This document shows positions 21,063-31,339 of a stretch of DNA of 64,000 bases, piece by piece. Each line of letters starts with the position of its first letter. Position 1 is the stretch's first letter. The notes beneath the pieces are model-generated. The model did not search any database, had not been told where the DNA came from, and saw nothing but the letters and a program-made list of their open reading frames with translations. The stretch is from Beverwykella pulmonaria (taxonomy: Eukaryota > Ascomycota > Dothideomycetes > Pleosporales > Melanommataceae), in contig BCHH01000006.1 of the NCBI GenBank assembly GCA_001599595.1, forward strand, positions 1,746,192-1,810,191, written 5' to 3'. Position numbers and translations under genes: made by a program.

Positions 21063-22673
21063 TCACCCAAGCCCATTGAACTGGCCAGGTATCCTGAGCG
21101 GTCTCAGCACTTCACTCCTACTACCCAGATGCTCAACTGGTAGATGCTTTCTCCACTTTTCCTTGACAAAATCGAGCGTCCTGGCAAATACCAAGTCCCT
21201 CTCGCTCTTAGTATGCTTGTTCAGGACGATCTCTGGAAACTGTGTCCACCCATGCGGACAGCCCGGCGCATGCCAGACCTCCATTCCACCGTTCTCGGGA
21301 TCCTCTGACGCTTGCGGGCGGCCCTGGTGCCCATCCCAATCGCCTTCTCTGCCATCACCGAATCGAACGGGCCCGTTCCAACCGCTGGAATTCATCTTGT
21401 CGACCCACACGTCGCTTTGAACGGCCAGCGTGTCTTTCTCGGGCAAGACGAGGAAGATGGCAGCATTCTTCTGGATATTTTCTGGGTCTACGAGGCCAGG
21501 GCTCGCGCGGGGATGGGCTCGAAGCTTTTTCGGGAGGTATGTGGGGCCCATGATGCTGAAGAGGCCGGGGTTCTTGGCCTTTTGGGGCTTCTTGTCGTCG
21601 CTGTTAAGCGCATTGGGGAGACACCTCATAGGTCGCTCGTGGGGTAATAGCCGTGCGTCGAGAGACGGGTAGAAAAGAAGGAGAGGAAGAATTCGGGGCT
21701 GCGCCTGTGGGGGAGGGAGTATCGTCGGCCACGGCTGGGCAGGATCATCTAGGATCGTGGGTGCGCGAGCGGGTGGGAGGGCATGCGAAAAGGCGTCAGG
21801 TGTCGCCGTAGTCGTCGATTGAGGAGACATAGGAAGACTGTGAGCACATGGTGGCACTGATGTCGCCATATTGAGGGCTATGTTTCCTCCGGCCGAGAAT
21901 CCTGAAATCGCTAGACGCGTGTGGTCGAGGGTAATGGTCGCTTTGTCATGGAGGTGGGTCGTAGAGCGAGCCTTTTTGCCGCCAGACTCGCACATCATGG
22001 AGTAGTACCGCTGCACCTCTGTCCGGAGTATCTTCCCGGCCTTCGATATGCCGTCTGTGTCGAGGATAGCCGAGAGGACGTCTTCTGCGTCATGTATCGC
22101 GGCTGGGAACTGGTGGAATGGACCGATTCGGTAGGACACGCTGATGACAACCGCGCCGAGCTCCCTCGACATCATAGCTGCGTAGGGGGCCTGCTCCAGG
22201 GGAGATCCCATGATAAAGCCCCCTCCATGGAAGTCCAAAACCACTGGCACCTTCCACTCCGCTCCTTCTGTAGGTGGCGTCTCTTTGTCATGATCATCGA
22301 GGGCGACCGGCCTGGGCGGCACGAAGACGTATATCGGTATCACATTGTTCTTCCGACTTGGGAGAGCGATGAGAAATGGATGCGGCCCTTTGGGTGAGGT
22401 GACCTTGAGCACGACCAGCGGCACAAATCGCGGTATCTGTACAAGCGCGGTTCTCCATTGGATGTGAAACGGGAGGCGGAAGAAGTAGCTGAGCGTCTGC
22501 AGAAAGTTGCTCATCGTGACAGGCGTGCGGGGTGAACAGCCGTCATTGTCGTGAGGTGGGTGTTGCGAGAGATTGTTGCTGTTGTAGTTGTTGCTGCTGA
22601 GTGGGCAATTGGTAGTGTTGGTAGTACCTGCCGATCTCAGGACGGAATGTTTAGCCACCGATGTAGCTCGCAT
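21063..22673 (-). CDS. Alpha/beta-hydrolase fold-3 (HSL-type) esterase/lipase
   Basis: A single 536-residue frame. The hormone-sensitive-lipase group signature is complete: oxyanion-hole HGGGFIMGSP (about residues 150-159), a following YRIGPFHQFPAAIHDAEDVL, nucleophile elbow GFSAGGNIALN (about 258-268), an acid region LPEKDTLAVQSD, and a His in HAPGCPHGWTQFPE. These enzymes hydrolyse short or medium-chain esters; the physiological substrate is unknown. The first 53 residues are Asn/Ser/Thr-rich and not typical, so the ATG at 22514 (MSNFLQTLSYFFRLPF), with a hydrophobic, possibly membrane-associated start, is a realistic alternative. A long insertion after the nucleophile (Ser/Thr/Pro-rich, about 275-330) corresponds to the variable cap region in fungal members. 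Confidence 0.88.
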   Translation of the reverse strand: MRATSVAKHSVLRSAGTTNTTNCPLSSNNYNSNNLSQHPPHDNDGCSPRTPVTMSNFLQTLSYFFRLPFHIQWRTALVQIPRFVPLVVLKVTSPKGPHPFLIALPSRKNNVIPIYVFVPPRPVALDDHDKETPPTEGAEWKVPVVLDFHGGGFIMGSPLEQAPYAAMMSRELGAVVISVSYRIGPFHQFPAAIHDAEDVLSAILDTDGISKAGKILRTEVQRYYSMMCESGGKKARSTTHLHDKATITLDHTRLAISGFSAGGNIALNMATSVPPCAHSLPMSPQSTTTATPDAFSHALPPARAPTILDDPAQPWPTILPPPQAQPRILPLLLFYPSLDARLLPHERPMRCLPNALNSDDKKPQKAKNPGLFSIMGPTYLPKKLRAHPRASPGLVDPENIQKNAAIFLVLPEKDTLAVQSDVWVDKMNSSGWNGPVRFGDGREGDWDGHQGRPQASEDPENGGMEVWHAPGCPHGWTQFPEIVLNKHTKSERDLVFARTLDFVKEKWRKHLPVEHLGSRSEVLRPLRIPGQFNGLG

Positions 22674-22969
22674 CTCGTGACGTCATGAGACGTGGCACCG
22701 TGCCTGTGCAAACAGCTGCTCCTTCCCACTTCGATCCTGTTATTGTTCTCTTATTTGGGCAAGGTCTATTTCTTCTCCGAAATATCCTAGCTATAAAATA
22801 AGAACACACCTGAAATTCACAGATCTTCCAGGGCGGCCTTGAAGCCGTCCTGGAAAGCCGCAGAAAATATTAATTCAGCGCTACGCATTCCTAATGCGTG
22901 CGCCCGAAAAGGAATTATACTACAATTACAACGTCTTGACAGATGATCCCAAACGCTCTTAATACAACC
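22674..22969. other. Short intergenic with a 12-bp-stem hairpin
   Basis: It contains an inverted repeat at 22826-22855: stem TTCCAGGGCGGC / GCCGTCCTGGAA around loop CTTGAA, with one G.T-type mismatch. It lies upstream of the esterase gene and downstream of the cysteine-rich gene, both on the minus strand, so it could sit in the 3' UTR of the latter. No known element is recognised. Confidence 0.5.
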
Positions 22970-24037
22970 TCACTGTGCATAACCCCCATGATAACCCCAA
23001 TGCTCTTTTTGTCTTCTCGGTTCCTCAGTCACGTCTTCGCTGACTGTCCCCACTCTTGGATTATATGGTTGGTGTCTGCCAGCAGGTGTCGCCCAGTTCC
23101 ATTCCTCCGAATTGGGACTGCGTAGTGCTGGAGATATCCCTGGGGTTTCCAGTTCGGACAGTCTGTGATGAATGTTGTTTGATCCCTCCTCGGGCAGCTC
23201 GAAGCGTGGGCTAGGTTGTCTTGGGGGCGCATGTTGGTGGGCATATGATGGAGGTTTGACATCGCATTCTGACATCCTTTGGTGGACTGGTTCCTCGTGT
23301 TGGTTTCGTGACCTTCTTTTTCGAAGAAATAAGAATATCAGGAGGGTTATGAGGACTACGCCGGCGCCCGCTCCGGCACCTCCAGCGATCGCAGCGATCG
23401 AAGTTTTCTTTGGAGGGTGCGAAGATGCTGCGGCTGTGTTTGATGGAGCTGTCGCTGTTGCACTGGCCGCGGATCCCGTCGGGGACGCAGCGATTGAAGT
23501 ACTCAGTGGGGGGAAAGGTCTGTACGCCGAAACTTGGGTCGGCAAGCTCAGATCCAAGTATGCAGGGAGCAAATCTGCACGCGGGCACGACGGGGAATCT
23601 CCACAAGGATTGGAAGTGCAGCATCCCCAAAACGGTAGGTGCCCTTCGATCCCGTCTCCTTTGCATGTGTAGAATATGTCGACCTCAGTACAATTCGCGT
23701 TTGGGAATTTCATGTAGTAGTTCCCAATGAAGGTAGCTGGACGTAGATTCTCTTTCGAACATCCCGATGTGCAAGGATCAGCTGCGCAACAGCCGACAAA
23801 TGTTGAGACGGAACATGAGTACCCTATCGATAAGGTGGCACGAAGTCAGCGTAGGCGTCTTCCTACAGTTAGGCTAGCCATCTGGTCCTGTCGAGTACAT
23901 GCAGCATCCTTACTAGCATATACATCACTTCTACGAGACATCGTTCCTATTCAAGGGAATTACATACAGTCACCCCCCGATGGACAGGAAAATCCAAAGT
24001 TATTTTGATTCTGACGCTTTACATGTTGGACCGACAT
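22970..24037 (-). CDS. Cysteine-rich single-pass membrane protein
   Basis: Exons (minus): 23968-24037 and 22970-23823, with a 144-nt intron that splits a Trp codon; 307 residues. The upstream exon was found because the second exon is open before its first Met and begins YSCSVSTFVGCCAADPC, a fungal Cys-rich pattern that normally follows FxCPSGG. Exon 1 supplies exactly FSCPSGGDW. A similar motif, FWGCCTSNPCG, recurs near residues 89-99, so the ectodomain looks internally duplicated. Then come a Ser/Thr/Ala-rich stalk (130-160), a membrane segment (about 164-190, AGVVLITLLIFLFL), RKRRSR, and a Pro-rich cytosolic tail. No signal peptide is seen before the Cys region, and a stop lies upstream in frame, so the TM may act as a signal anchor or a further exon exists. 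Function unknown; the layout resembles cell-wall sensor-like anchors. Confidence 0.75.
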
Positions 24038-25274
24038 ACTGTGAATGCGATGTGATAATTATAAATGGTAGGTTCGAAATGTAGGTTAGAAGACGAAGAT
24101 TAAAAATTAAAGACTCTCAAGAGAGAGAAATGGAGACAGTAGAGACGAGTGCACGAAAAACGCAAGCGGGGTCAAGGCGTGATAAGAGCACGAGCTATAT
24201 GGGTCACGGCTAACAAATGCGTTGTGAGAAGGTGCATGTCTTCACGGCAGGTTGCGAGCGAGAGGCGTTTTCTCTGCCGTGTGAGTGGATGTGCGGGCCA
24301 GCCTTGCGAGTGTCTCGGTCAGCAAACGCCCCGATGGGTACAGGTTGACAGCCGTGTACGATGCCGAGACGGTTGCGACCGAATTAAAAATGCGCAGCTC
24401 GAGTGAAACTTTTTGAAGGAGCGTTAGGGTTGCTAAATGTGTCTTACCAAAGGTACGAAAAGGCCAACGTGTGGTGGCGCAGCGCTGCTATTGCCAACAG
24501 CTGGAACGTAGATTGGCTCTTCTTTTGCGCGAGTTCTTACACCCATACAAGAGAGAAGACTTACGAGAGAAACAGGCGGTTATGACACAGAAGATATGCC
24601 TGCAACATTACTCCGGAGAGACATGATAAGAAAATGGAGCGGGATGGAACCAATTGCTTCACCTTTTTACCAAGTATTGCTAGGCATTCGATCTCGCCCA
24701 AATATTCTATTGCTCGCCAAAACGGACACGGCGTTCGCCAAATGGCATGGCATGGCGGGAGGAAGGTTGAGTTGCCAAATAAACCACCTCTGCACGCCAT
24801 CGAGGCTCTGATAAGCCATTGCCTCGGACGTGTAGTTGGTCCTAGTTGAGGATGGAAGCAACAGGGCTGGGGTGAATTCGTGCCTCGGTTACTGAGCGAA
24901 TAGGGCTGAAGAACCAGACGGCTGCTCATTGGCTCCACGGTTCGAGGCACAAAACTACATGCATACTAGCAAGAGGGAATGAGATGTCGTGCAGAGCACC
25001 CTTGTCAGGAATGGCCAAAAATATGTGAGAAGGGAGTGTTTGAAACGCTCTGTGATGTCATGCGCCATGGGCTAGCGCTGTTTCCGCGGGCGCGAAACAG
25101 ACAGGGGTGAACTTTATTCGAACAACTTTTACGACCGACCTCGGGAGACTCCTAACCACAGCTCTGGTCGTGCAACGCACCTTGATGGCTTGCGGGAGGA
25201 ACGAACCAAACCTTTAGCTATGAGTAAGTGGAACAACGCCTAGACTGGCCCCTACCAATGCTAGAGCTGGACTA
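24038..25274. other. Intergenic between divergent genes
   Basis: 1.2 kb between the start of the cysteine-rich gene (minus) and the start of the DUF6536 gene (plus). Only small open frames without recognisable content are present. It serves as promoter space for both genes. Confidence 0.45.
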
Positions 25275-27686
25275 ATGGACGAGCTAGCCCCTCCCGCGTA
25301 TTCCGGAGCCATCGAATTGCAAAACCTAGAATCTGAGCCGCTGTCGAAAAGCTATGGCATCGAAGATACAACCTATGACCCCGGCAAGCATACTACTAGG
25401 CGTGGAAACAAGCGGTCCCGGTTCTCTGGCTGGAGAGGTGGCGTCCTCATATCGATCCTTGTCGTTTCAACCGTCCTCCTCCTGAACGTTATATTTGCCA
25501 TAGTAGCGACCACATCATGGAACCCACAGGATCGGATAGCTACTGCCTTTACGGGTGACTGCCAGAAAGCAGCCACCACAACCACGGCTCTTCATCTACT
25601 CATCAACATATTTTCGAGCTTGCTGTTGGGAGCGTCCAATTTTTGCATGCAGCGATTGGTGTCGCCAACGAGAAAAGAGGTGGACGTCTGCCATAGCAAG
25701 AAGATATGGCTGGACGTTGGGATGCCAAGTGTACGGAATTTGTTCGCTATCAGCAAAAGGAGAACAGCCGTCTGGTTTCTGCTGGCTTTGAGCAGTGCGC
25801 CCCTGCACTTTCTGTAAGATTCGTTGTAGCACTTTGATTGCTTAGACTGACCTCTCTGTAGCTACAACTCGGTGGTATTTGAAACTATCGCCGCGAACAA
25901 CGTCGACTTTCTTGTCGTAGCCCCCGAGTTCTTCACAGACAAGAACAGCTGGAAGCTATTCCGAGGCGATGACGCCCCCTTAGACTCGTCCACCGACAAC
26001 TTTGTCACCAAATTGCAAGGTCTATTACTAGACGGCAAATACCTCGACCGCAATCTCTTCGAAAATATCACCGAATCCGAATGCACATTGCGCTACACCT
26101 CTTCGTTTATTGTCAAAGCCGGTGCTGGTTTCGGCGTGCCTGACCCCGAATTTCGCCAACAGTACGGCCTGAATGCCTCATATTCTCTTTTACGTGCAGA
26201 ATCAGGTAGCGGGAGTATTCCGCTGAACCTAAACGGCGATGGCAACTCAAGATACGCATGTAAGAAACTGCCCCTTCTATGCGTTTCCTATCGTATTGGA
26301 GTCCTAGGCTTGTTTCTTCGCAACCAACTCTTAAAGACGCCGACATCTCGGCAAAGGGTTCAGCGCTAACTCGTGCGACTAGATTGCCTGAGCCAAATCA
26401 TAGAGAAGCGATGTCAAGTTCAGTTTAGCATGACAATCCTTTACACCGTCATCATCATCAACATTGCCAAGGCTGCGCTCATGTTATTCGTGCTTTTGCG
26501 TATGAATGGAAACGACACACCACTCGTCACAGTCGGCGATGCAATCAAGTCATTCCTCGAGCGACCCGATCTTTCAACCAAAGACTGCTGCCTCATGTCT
26601 CGGCGGAACGTGGATGCGCTGTTCAAGTATCCAGAACTGCGTAATAATCAACGATACCAGCCCCGTAACCGTGAGCCTTGGTTTGGCGCTTGCAGTAAGC
26701 GTCGGTGGATCTTCTCTATCTTATTGTGCGGCAGCGCTGGCCCTATTGGGAACACAGCTAATACTTTCCAGGTACATTGCCGCAATCGTTGCTGCAGGCT
26801 CTCTACTTGCTCTTATAAACCATGAGAAAGCGAGCAGCAGTACCTCTCGTAACGGCTTTGGTAACGTCAACGTGGGTGAGTGCAATACCCCCTTCTCATG
26901 CCTCACCTCCCGCTGGATATCATTGTATTAACTGTGCCTTCACATTCAGAATACTTAATCGATGTCAAGCTCCCGTTCGCCGATGGCTCCATCATCCCGT
27001 TCGTTTTACTAGCCAATTTACCCCAGGCCGTCATCTCGTTCTTGTACCTTACCTACAACGGCCTGTTTACGACTATGCTAGCGAATCGAGAATGGTCGCG
27101 CTACGCCGTCAAGCGAGCCGCATTGCGTGTGTCGGTTCCCGAACCCGGCCAACGCTCCACCTACTTCCTCCAGCTTCCATACTCTTGGAGCATTCCCCTT
27201 ATTGTGGCAAGTGTCCTGTTACATTGGTTCGTATCACAGTCTATTTTCCTAGCTCGCATTGCCGTCTACAAAGACGGAACTTTAGTATCGACCTTCAACG
27301 ACCGCTTGATCAACCTGGGGTACCAACATCTTCGCGGCGGCAGTTATCTGTTTTCTGGCGTAGGGTATTCCGATACTGGACTCCTTGCTGCTATTGTCTG
27401 GGGCTCGGCACTCGTGGGCTCGTGTCTGCTAGTGGCGGGAATTTTCACGTATCCGAAGGGATTGCCACTGGGTGGTACAAATAGTGCTGTCATCAGTGCT
27501 GCATGCCATTTGCGGTATGAGGAGGATTATAAGGACGAGGACGTTGCCGGGAAGCCGCTCAAGTGGGGCGTGACGATCCAGGGAGACAGAGATAGGACTG
27601 GGCATTGCTGTTTTAGTAGCGGGGATGTGGAGTTTCCAAGAGTGGGATATCTGTATGCTGGAGAAAGCAGAGCGAAAGTGGATTGA
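25275..27686 (+). CDS. DUF6536-family multi-pass membrane protein with apparent frameshift
   Basis: Exons read: 25275-25813, 25862-26259, 26383-26875, 26950-27686. The family is large fungal membrane proteins of unknown function, recognised by the N-terminal GWRGGVLISI TM1, the NFCMQRLVSPTRKEVD loop, and the long LPFADGSIIPFVLLANLPQ segment with repeated TMs. In exon 3 the frame runs to REPWFGACSKRRWIF, a typical WxxA(C)SxxRW element. The family-like continuation (CAAALALLGTQLILSRYIAAIV...GFGNVN) lies in the next frame. One surplus base near 26729 (GCGG, where GCG would keep frame) explains this. No intron of realistic size can bridge it. So the gene is either broken or carries a base error. 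The final exon is intact to TGA at 27684-27686. Confidence 0.78.
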
Positions 27687-28278
27687 CGGACTGAGAGATC
27701 ATGACAAGAACGACATTGAACGAAGCTTGGTTCAACCTATTAGTCCGCTGACTCTGGTCAACGTTTTTACACCTCAAATTTCGGTAGCTCTTTCATTTGG
27801 ACCTGCAGCTCGTCTCTCCGTTCGCACAGAATATGGGCCTGACTGAAGTTACTATCACCTACCCCAAGAGGAGAGATCAATGGCGATTGAGGATTGGTCA
27901 AGGTCCTGAACGTGAGATCAGAAAGTCTTGAATATACTGCATCCTTAAATACGTGCCAAAGAGACGATATACCTAGATCGAGCAGTTCCTGCCACAGCTG
28001 TGCAGTATTCTGTTTCTAGCTTGTTCATGTCTACTCTCATAACATTACAAGCTTCGATAGAACTGATCTATTTTTGGTTGGCAGCAAAGGTGGCGTAGAA
28101 TATTTGGATGAGGTGATGTTATGATGGTGCCTCGGAACAGGGTCATGACTTTAATCTCAAACCTAGTGTCGATCTATCGATAAGCCCAGACATCACCCAC
28201 ACCTCTCCCCACAACCACGCCCACGCTGCAGTCCGCAAACAACAGGGCTACGCATGCATTCGCTTCGCATATATCGTC
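27687..28278. other. Intergenic, promoter of RTC5
   Basis: About 590 bp. It holds the 3' end of the DUF6536 gene and a CACCC/CCCAC-rich stretch (28195-28240) before the RTC5 start. No other feature is supported. Confidence 0.45.
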
Positions 28279-30205
28279 ATGGGCCAAGGGAGCTCTTCTG
28301 AAGCTCCACACCTAACTCACGGTGGGTCACTCACACGCCGCACCCTCCGCCTTCATACCTGGCTTCTAGGCAGCTACCCGCAGCTTACCATAAGCTAACA
28401 GCAAGCTAGAGCAACTCAACCACGTCCTCGCACAGCAGTTCGCGCAGAAATGCTACACACCTCTCGAGCTTTACTGCTACCATGCCGTATTCCGATCTCT
28501 TGCCGATGATGAGTCGGGGATAAAGTACTGGAGCGAGGCAACGCTATGCCGGTTCCTCGAACTCCCAGATGCCCTGGGAGTAGGCCCAGTACTCTTCCAG
28601 ATGGCGAGCTATCTCGGCGCGTTTCCGTTTTCTAGCCAGGCTCCCTCAATACTCACACATGATGCGCTGCTCAAAGTGGTTACGCTGTTGACCGAGCGGT
28701 ATGGGGCTGTGGTCAAGAAGAAGGACCGGCAGATGTGGCTCAGGGAGATATATCGGAGTATGGCAGTCTATGATAAAGATGCCCGACCGAGCGTAGAGAG
28801 CGGGGGATTACGTACGGGTGGCCAGGGCTTCGCGATTGACGAGCCTGGAGGCGACAGCGAGGATGACGAGAAGGACGATGATGAGCTCGTGCTGGCAGCT
28901 TTGGATTCGATGGACGCCATCGATGTTTTCAAACATGGCGAGCAGTCGAATGTACATCATTCGATTATCCCCACAGACAACTTCCTCAAGTTGGTAGAGC
29001 TCCTTCTGCTCATTGCAGCCATCGATCCCCAGGAGAGCCTCTCCACCTTCGCGACGCAGCTGTCCGACGAGCGCATTGCGGAGCTCCGAGAGACGGCTAA
29101 CGTGATCCTCTCATCGTTTGGCGTGGAGAACAATCCAGGCGTAACATTCAAGACGTTCGATGCAGTCGTTGCATCGTGTCTACCCTACCTTTTCGATAGC
29201 CTCAATCCTCTATTCGAACATTTCCTCTTCGCCCGAGACTTCGATCTTTCCAAACGCAAGGCCGACGCACCTGCCTCCAGCGGCCCGACGCATCCTCTGA
29301 TACCACCACCAAAAGCCATTGCAAATCCCGAGCCCATTCTTCGGGAACCAGGGGAAATCCTCAACCTGACAACCCTTAGTCAACTGTCCTTTTTCATCAA
29401 AGGAAACAATCTTTTCCGCCGCCTTCGCCCACTCTACAGCGGCAACAAACACGGTTTCAGCATGGGCTCCTTTGAAAAGTGTGTCCACAACTGGCGCGCG
29501 CCCTCTATTCTCCTCGTATCAGGTCGGCTTCTCCCCTCCGTACCATCCAATGCGCGCGAGCGCTCTCTCTCTGAGAACCTCCCTCCAAAACGACTCCCGA
29601 GTAGTATATCCGACGCAGACGCTTTCACAACGACACTTACATTTGGCGCCTACATCCCCGTGGCGTGGAAACACACACCCAAAGCCTGCTTCGGCGACTC
29701 GAGCACCCTCCTCTTCCAGCTCTCCCCGACACATGATGTATTTACCGCCTCGACATTCACTGGTGATTATATATACAACAATAAACCTCCCACACATCCC
29801 TCAGGCGTAGGCTTCGGCTCTGCAATCCCCCAGCAAACATCTGCACATAGTTCGCATTCGCGTGCCCAAATCCCCCTCGGCCCCGTATCCCTGCATCTCG
29901 ATGACGCTCTCGAGTTCGGCATCTTCACGCACCGGTCCGAGGGTGGTGGGTCATTCAAACCATCTAAATTGCCAATGAGGAGAGGTAAAGACTGGCAAGA
30001 CCGCTTCGAGATTGAGTGCATGGAGGTGTGGGGTTGCGGCGGAGATGACGTCGCTGATGAGCAGCGGAGAGCATGGGCGTTCGAGGAGAGGGAGGCCGAG
30101 GCAAGGCGCAGAATCAATTTTGGGACCGGGGATATCGATGCCGATAGGGAGTTGTTGAAGTTGGCGGGGATCATTGGGGGAGATAGGAGCGGAGGGAGTA
30201 TGTGA
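28279..30205 (+). CDS. RTC5: Restriction of telomere capping protein 5 (TLDc domain)
   Basis: Exons 28279-28321 and 28410-30205 give 612 residues, a normal length for ascomycete Rtc5. Exon 1 encodes only [14 protein letters not shown]; the intron (88 nt) ends at CTAG, joining TH to [11 protein letters not shown]. The N-terminus has Gly2 and a Ser at position 6, the usual pattern for N-myristoylation, in line with reports for yeast Rtc5 at the vacuole. The middle contains an acidic linker ([11 protein letters not shown]) and a helical region. The C-terminal half is a TLDc domain (about 320-530), with [35 protein letters not shown], and GFGSA...LDDALEFG. TLDc proteins interact with the vacuolar V-ATPase. 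The gene converges with PDCD5 300 bp downstream. Confidence 0.93.
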
Positions 30206-30509
30206 TGTGGTTGAGCGACAACAAACTCATTATCGAGAGATATTTATCCTTGGAGCTGCTTTGTCATGTTTGTGTGAAGATGGACATCATGGATTAGCCT
30301 CTTCTGTCATATTTGGCACCACGTCTCATTTTCTGCAGCAACTATGCTGAAAATGCCCCTCATATCGCTGTGGGGAATAATTGACCTATAAACGCCTCCC
30401 AATGCTATTCCATCATGCCATTAAAGCACCGACAGCATCTTCCTGCCACCTATTTTATCCATACACCCGCTTCCTCCCAATGAGGGGGGCAGTCTTCCTT
30501 TTCCTCCCT
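30206..30509. other. Convergent 3' intergenic
   Basis: 304 bp between the stop of RTC5 (+) and the stop of the PDCD5 gene (-). It would contain both 3' UTRs and poly(A) sites. No further signal is recognised. Confidence 0.4.
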
Positions 30510-31339
30510 CTAAACATCCTTCAACAGATCCTCTAAATCATCATCGTCGTCCCAACCGCCGCCACCGCGCCTCGTCACCACGATTTTGGGCTCTTCTTTC
30601 TCCTGCTGTTCCGCAACGGCGCCCAGCAGTTCTTTTAATTGCTCTTCTGTGACTTTGGAGCGGAGTTGGCCGGAGCGCGCGAGCCCGATGAGCCGGTTCT
30701 CGATGTCGGTTGCGCGGGATTCTTTGACAAGGCGGATGCGACCCAAGCGGTCGGCGGCTGTAGGCGTGAGGATCTGTGAGAGCATGGTATTGCGGGCGTC
30801 TGCTGGTGGGGGGTTAGTGATTATGTTGGGGTTCAGTTGGAAACTACTGGAGGGAGTTGCGGGAGGGGAATGTTGGTGTGGTGGTACAAAGGGCTATTGT
30901 GGAATTGGATGTATTGGGGCTGCTGGTGGATTGCCCGAAATGGGAGTGCAGGAGGGACTTGTGAGGCTATGCAGCATCGCGCATACGTATATAGGCGTAT
31001 GTACAGCGAGCATTGTGTGGTGAGAGCAAACGAGGCTGATGTCATGCTGTGCGACGGCTGTCGGAGACCGAGTTTTGGGGCGCACACTCCAATGGAGAAA
31101 AGCAAGATGGGGTATACCTTCTTGTTGTCTATCGCAAACGTATCAGTATAACCAACTAGGCTCAATCTTTGAACTGATGCTTCACCTTTGTGCATCTTGG
31201 TCGGAGCCCTCCCCTCCACCACCCCCGCCGCCCTGCTGGCGCAGCTGCTGCATACGCGCGCGTCGAATCTGCCGCGGTAAGCATACGCCCATACCCGAAC
31301 CGTGGGCAGACCTACCTCTTCAAGATCAGCGTCAGCCAT
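30510..31339 (-). CDS. PDCD5/TFAR19-family DNA-binding protein, with 11-nt microexon
   Basis: Exons (minus): 31316-31339, 31186-31268, 31118-31128, 30510-30802, giving 136 residues. Exon 1 is MADADLEE; exon 2 is IRRARMQQLRQQ, a Gly run and EGSDQDAQ. Exon 4 holds the conserved core DARNTMLSQILTPTAADRL, RIRLVKESRATDIENRL and KVTEEQLKELLGAV, and an acidic tail (WDDDDDLEDLLKDV). Exons 2 and 4 are in incompatible phases. An 11-nt exon (ACAACAAGAAG, flanked by AG and GT) restores phase and yields RQQEADARN, as expected for the family. PDCD5 proteins are small helical-bundle factors that bind DNA and the chaperonin CCT in animals; the fungal role is less clear. It is divergent from SEC2. Confidence 0.92.

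Noticed and set aside
12446..22673. CAP10-like, DUF2457 and esterase genes as a biosynthetic gene cluster
   Set aside because: Genes are widely spaced, have unrelated cell roles, and no backbone enzyme is present.
24055..24085. GGTTCGAAAT resembling a tRNA T-loop box
   Set aside because: No matching acceptor stem, A box or anticodon arm around it; it lies in A-rich flanking DNA.
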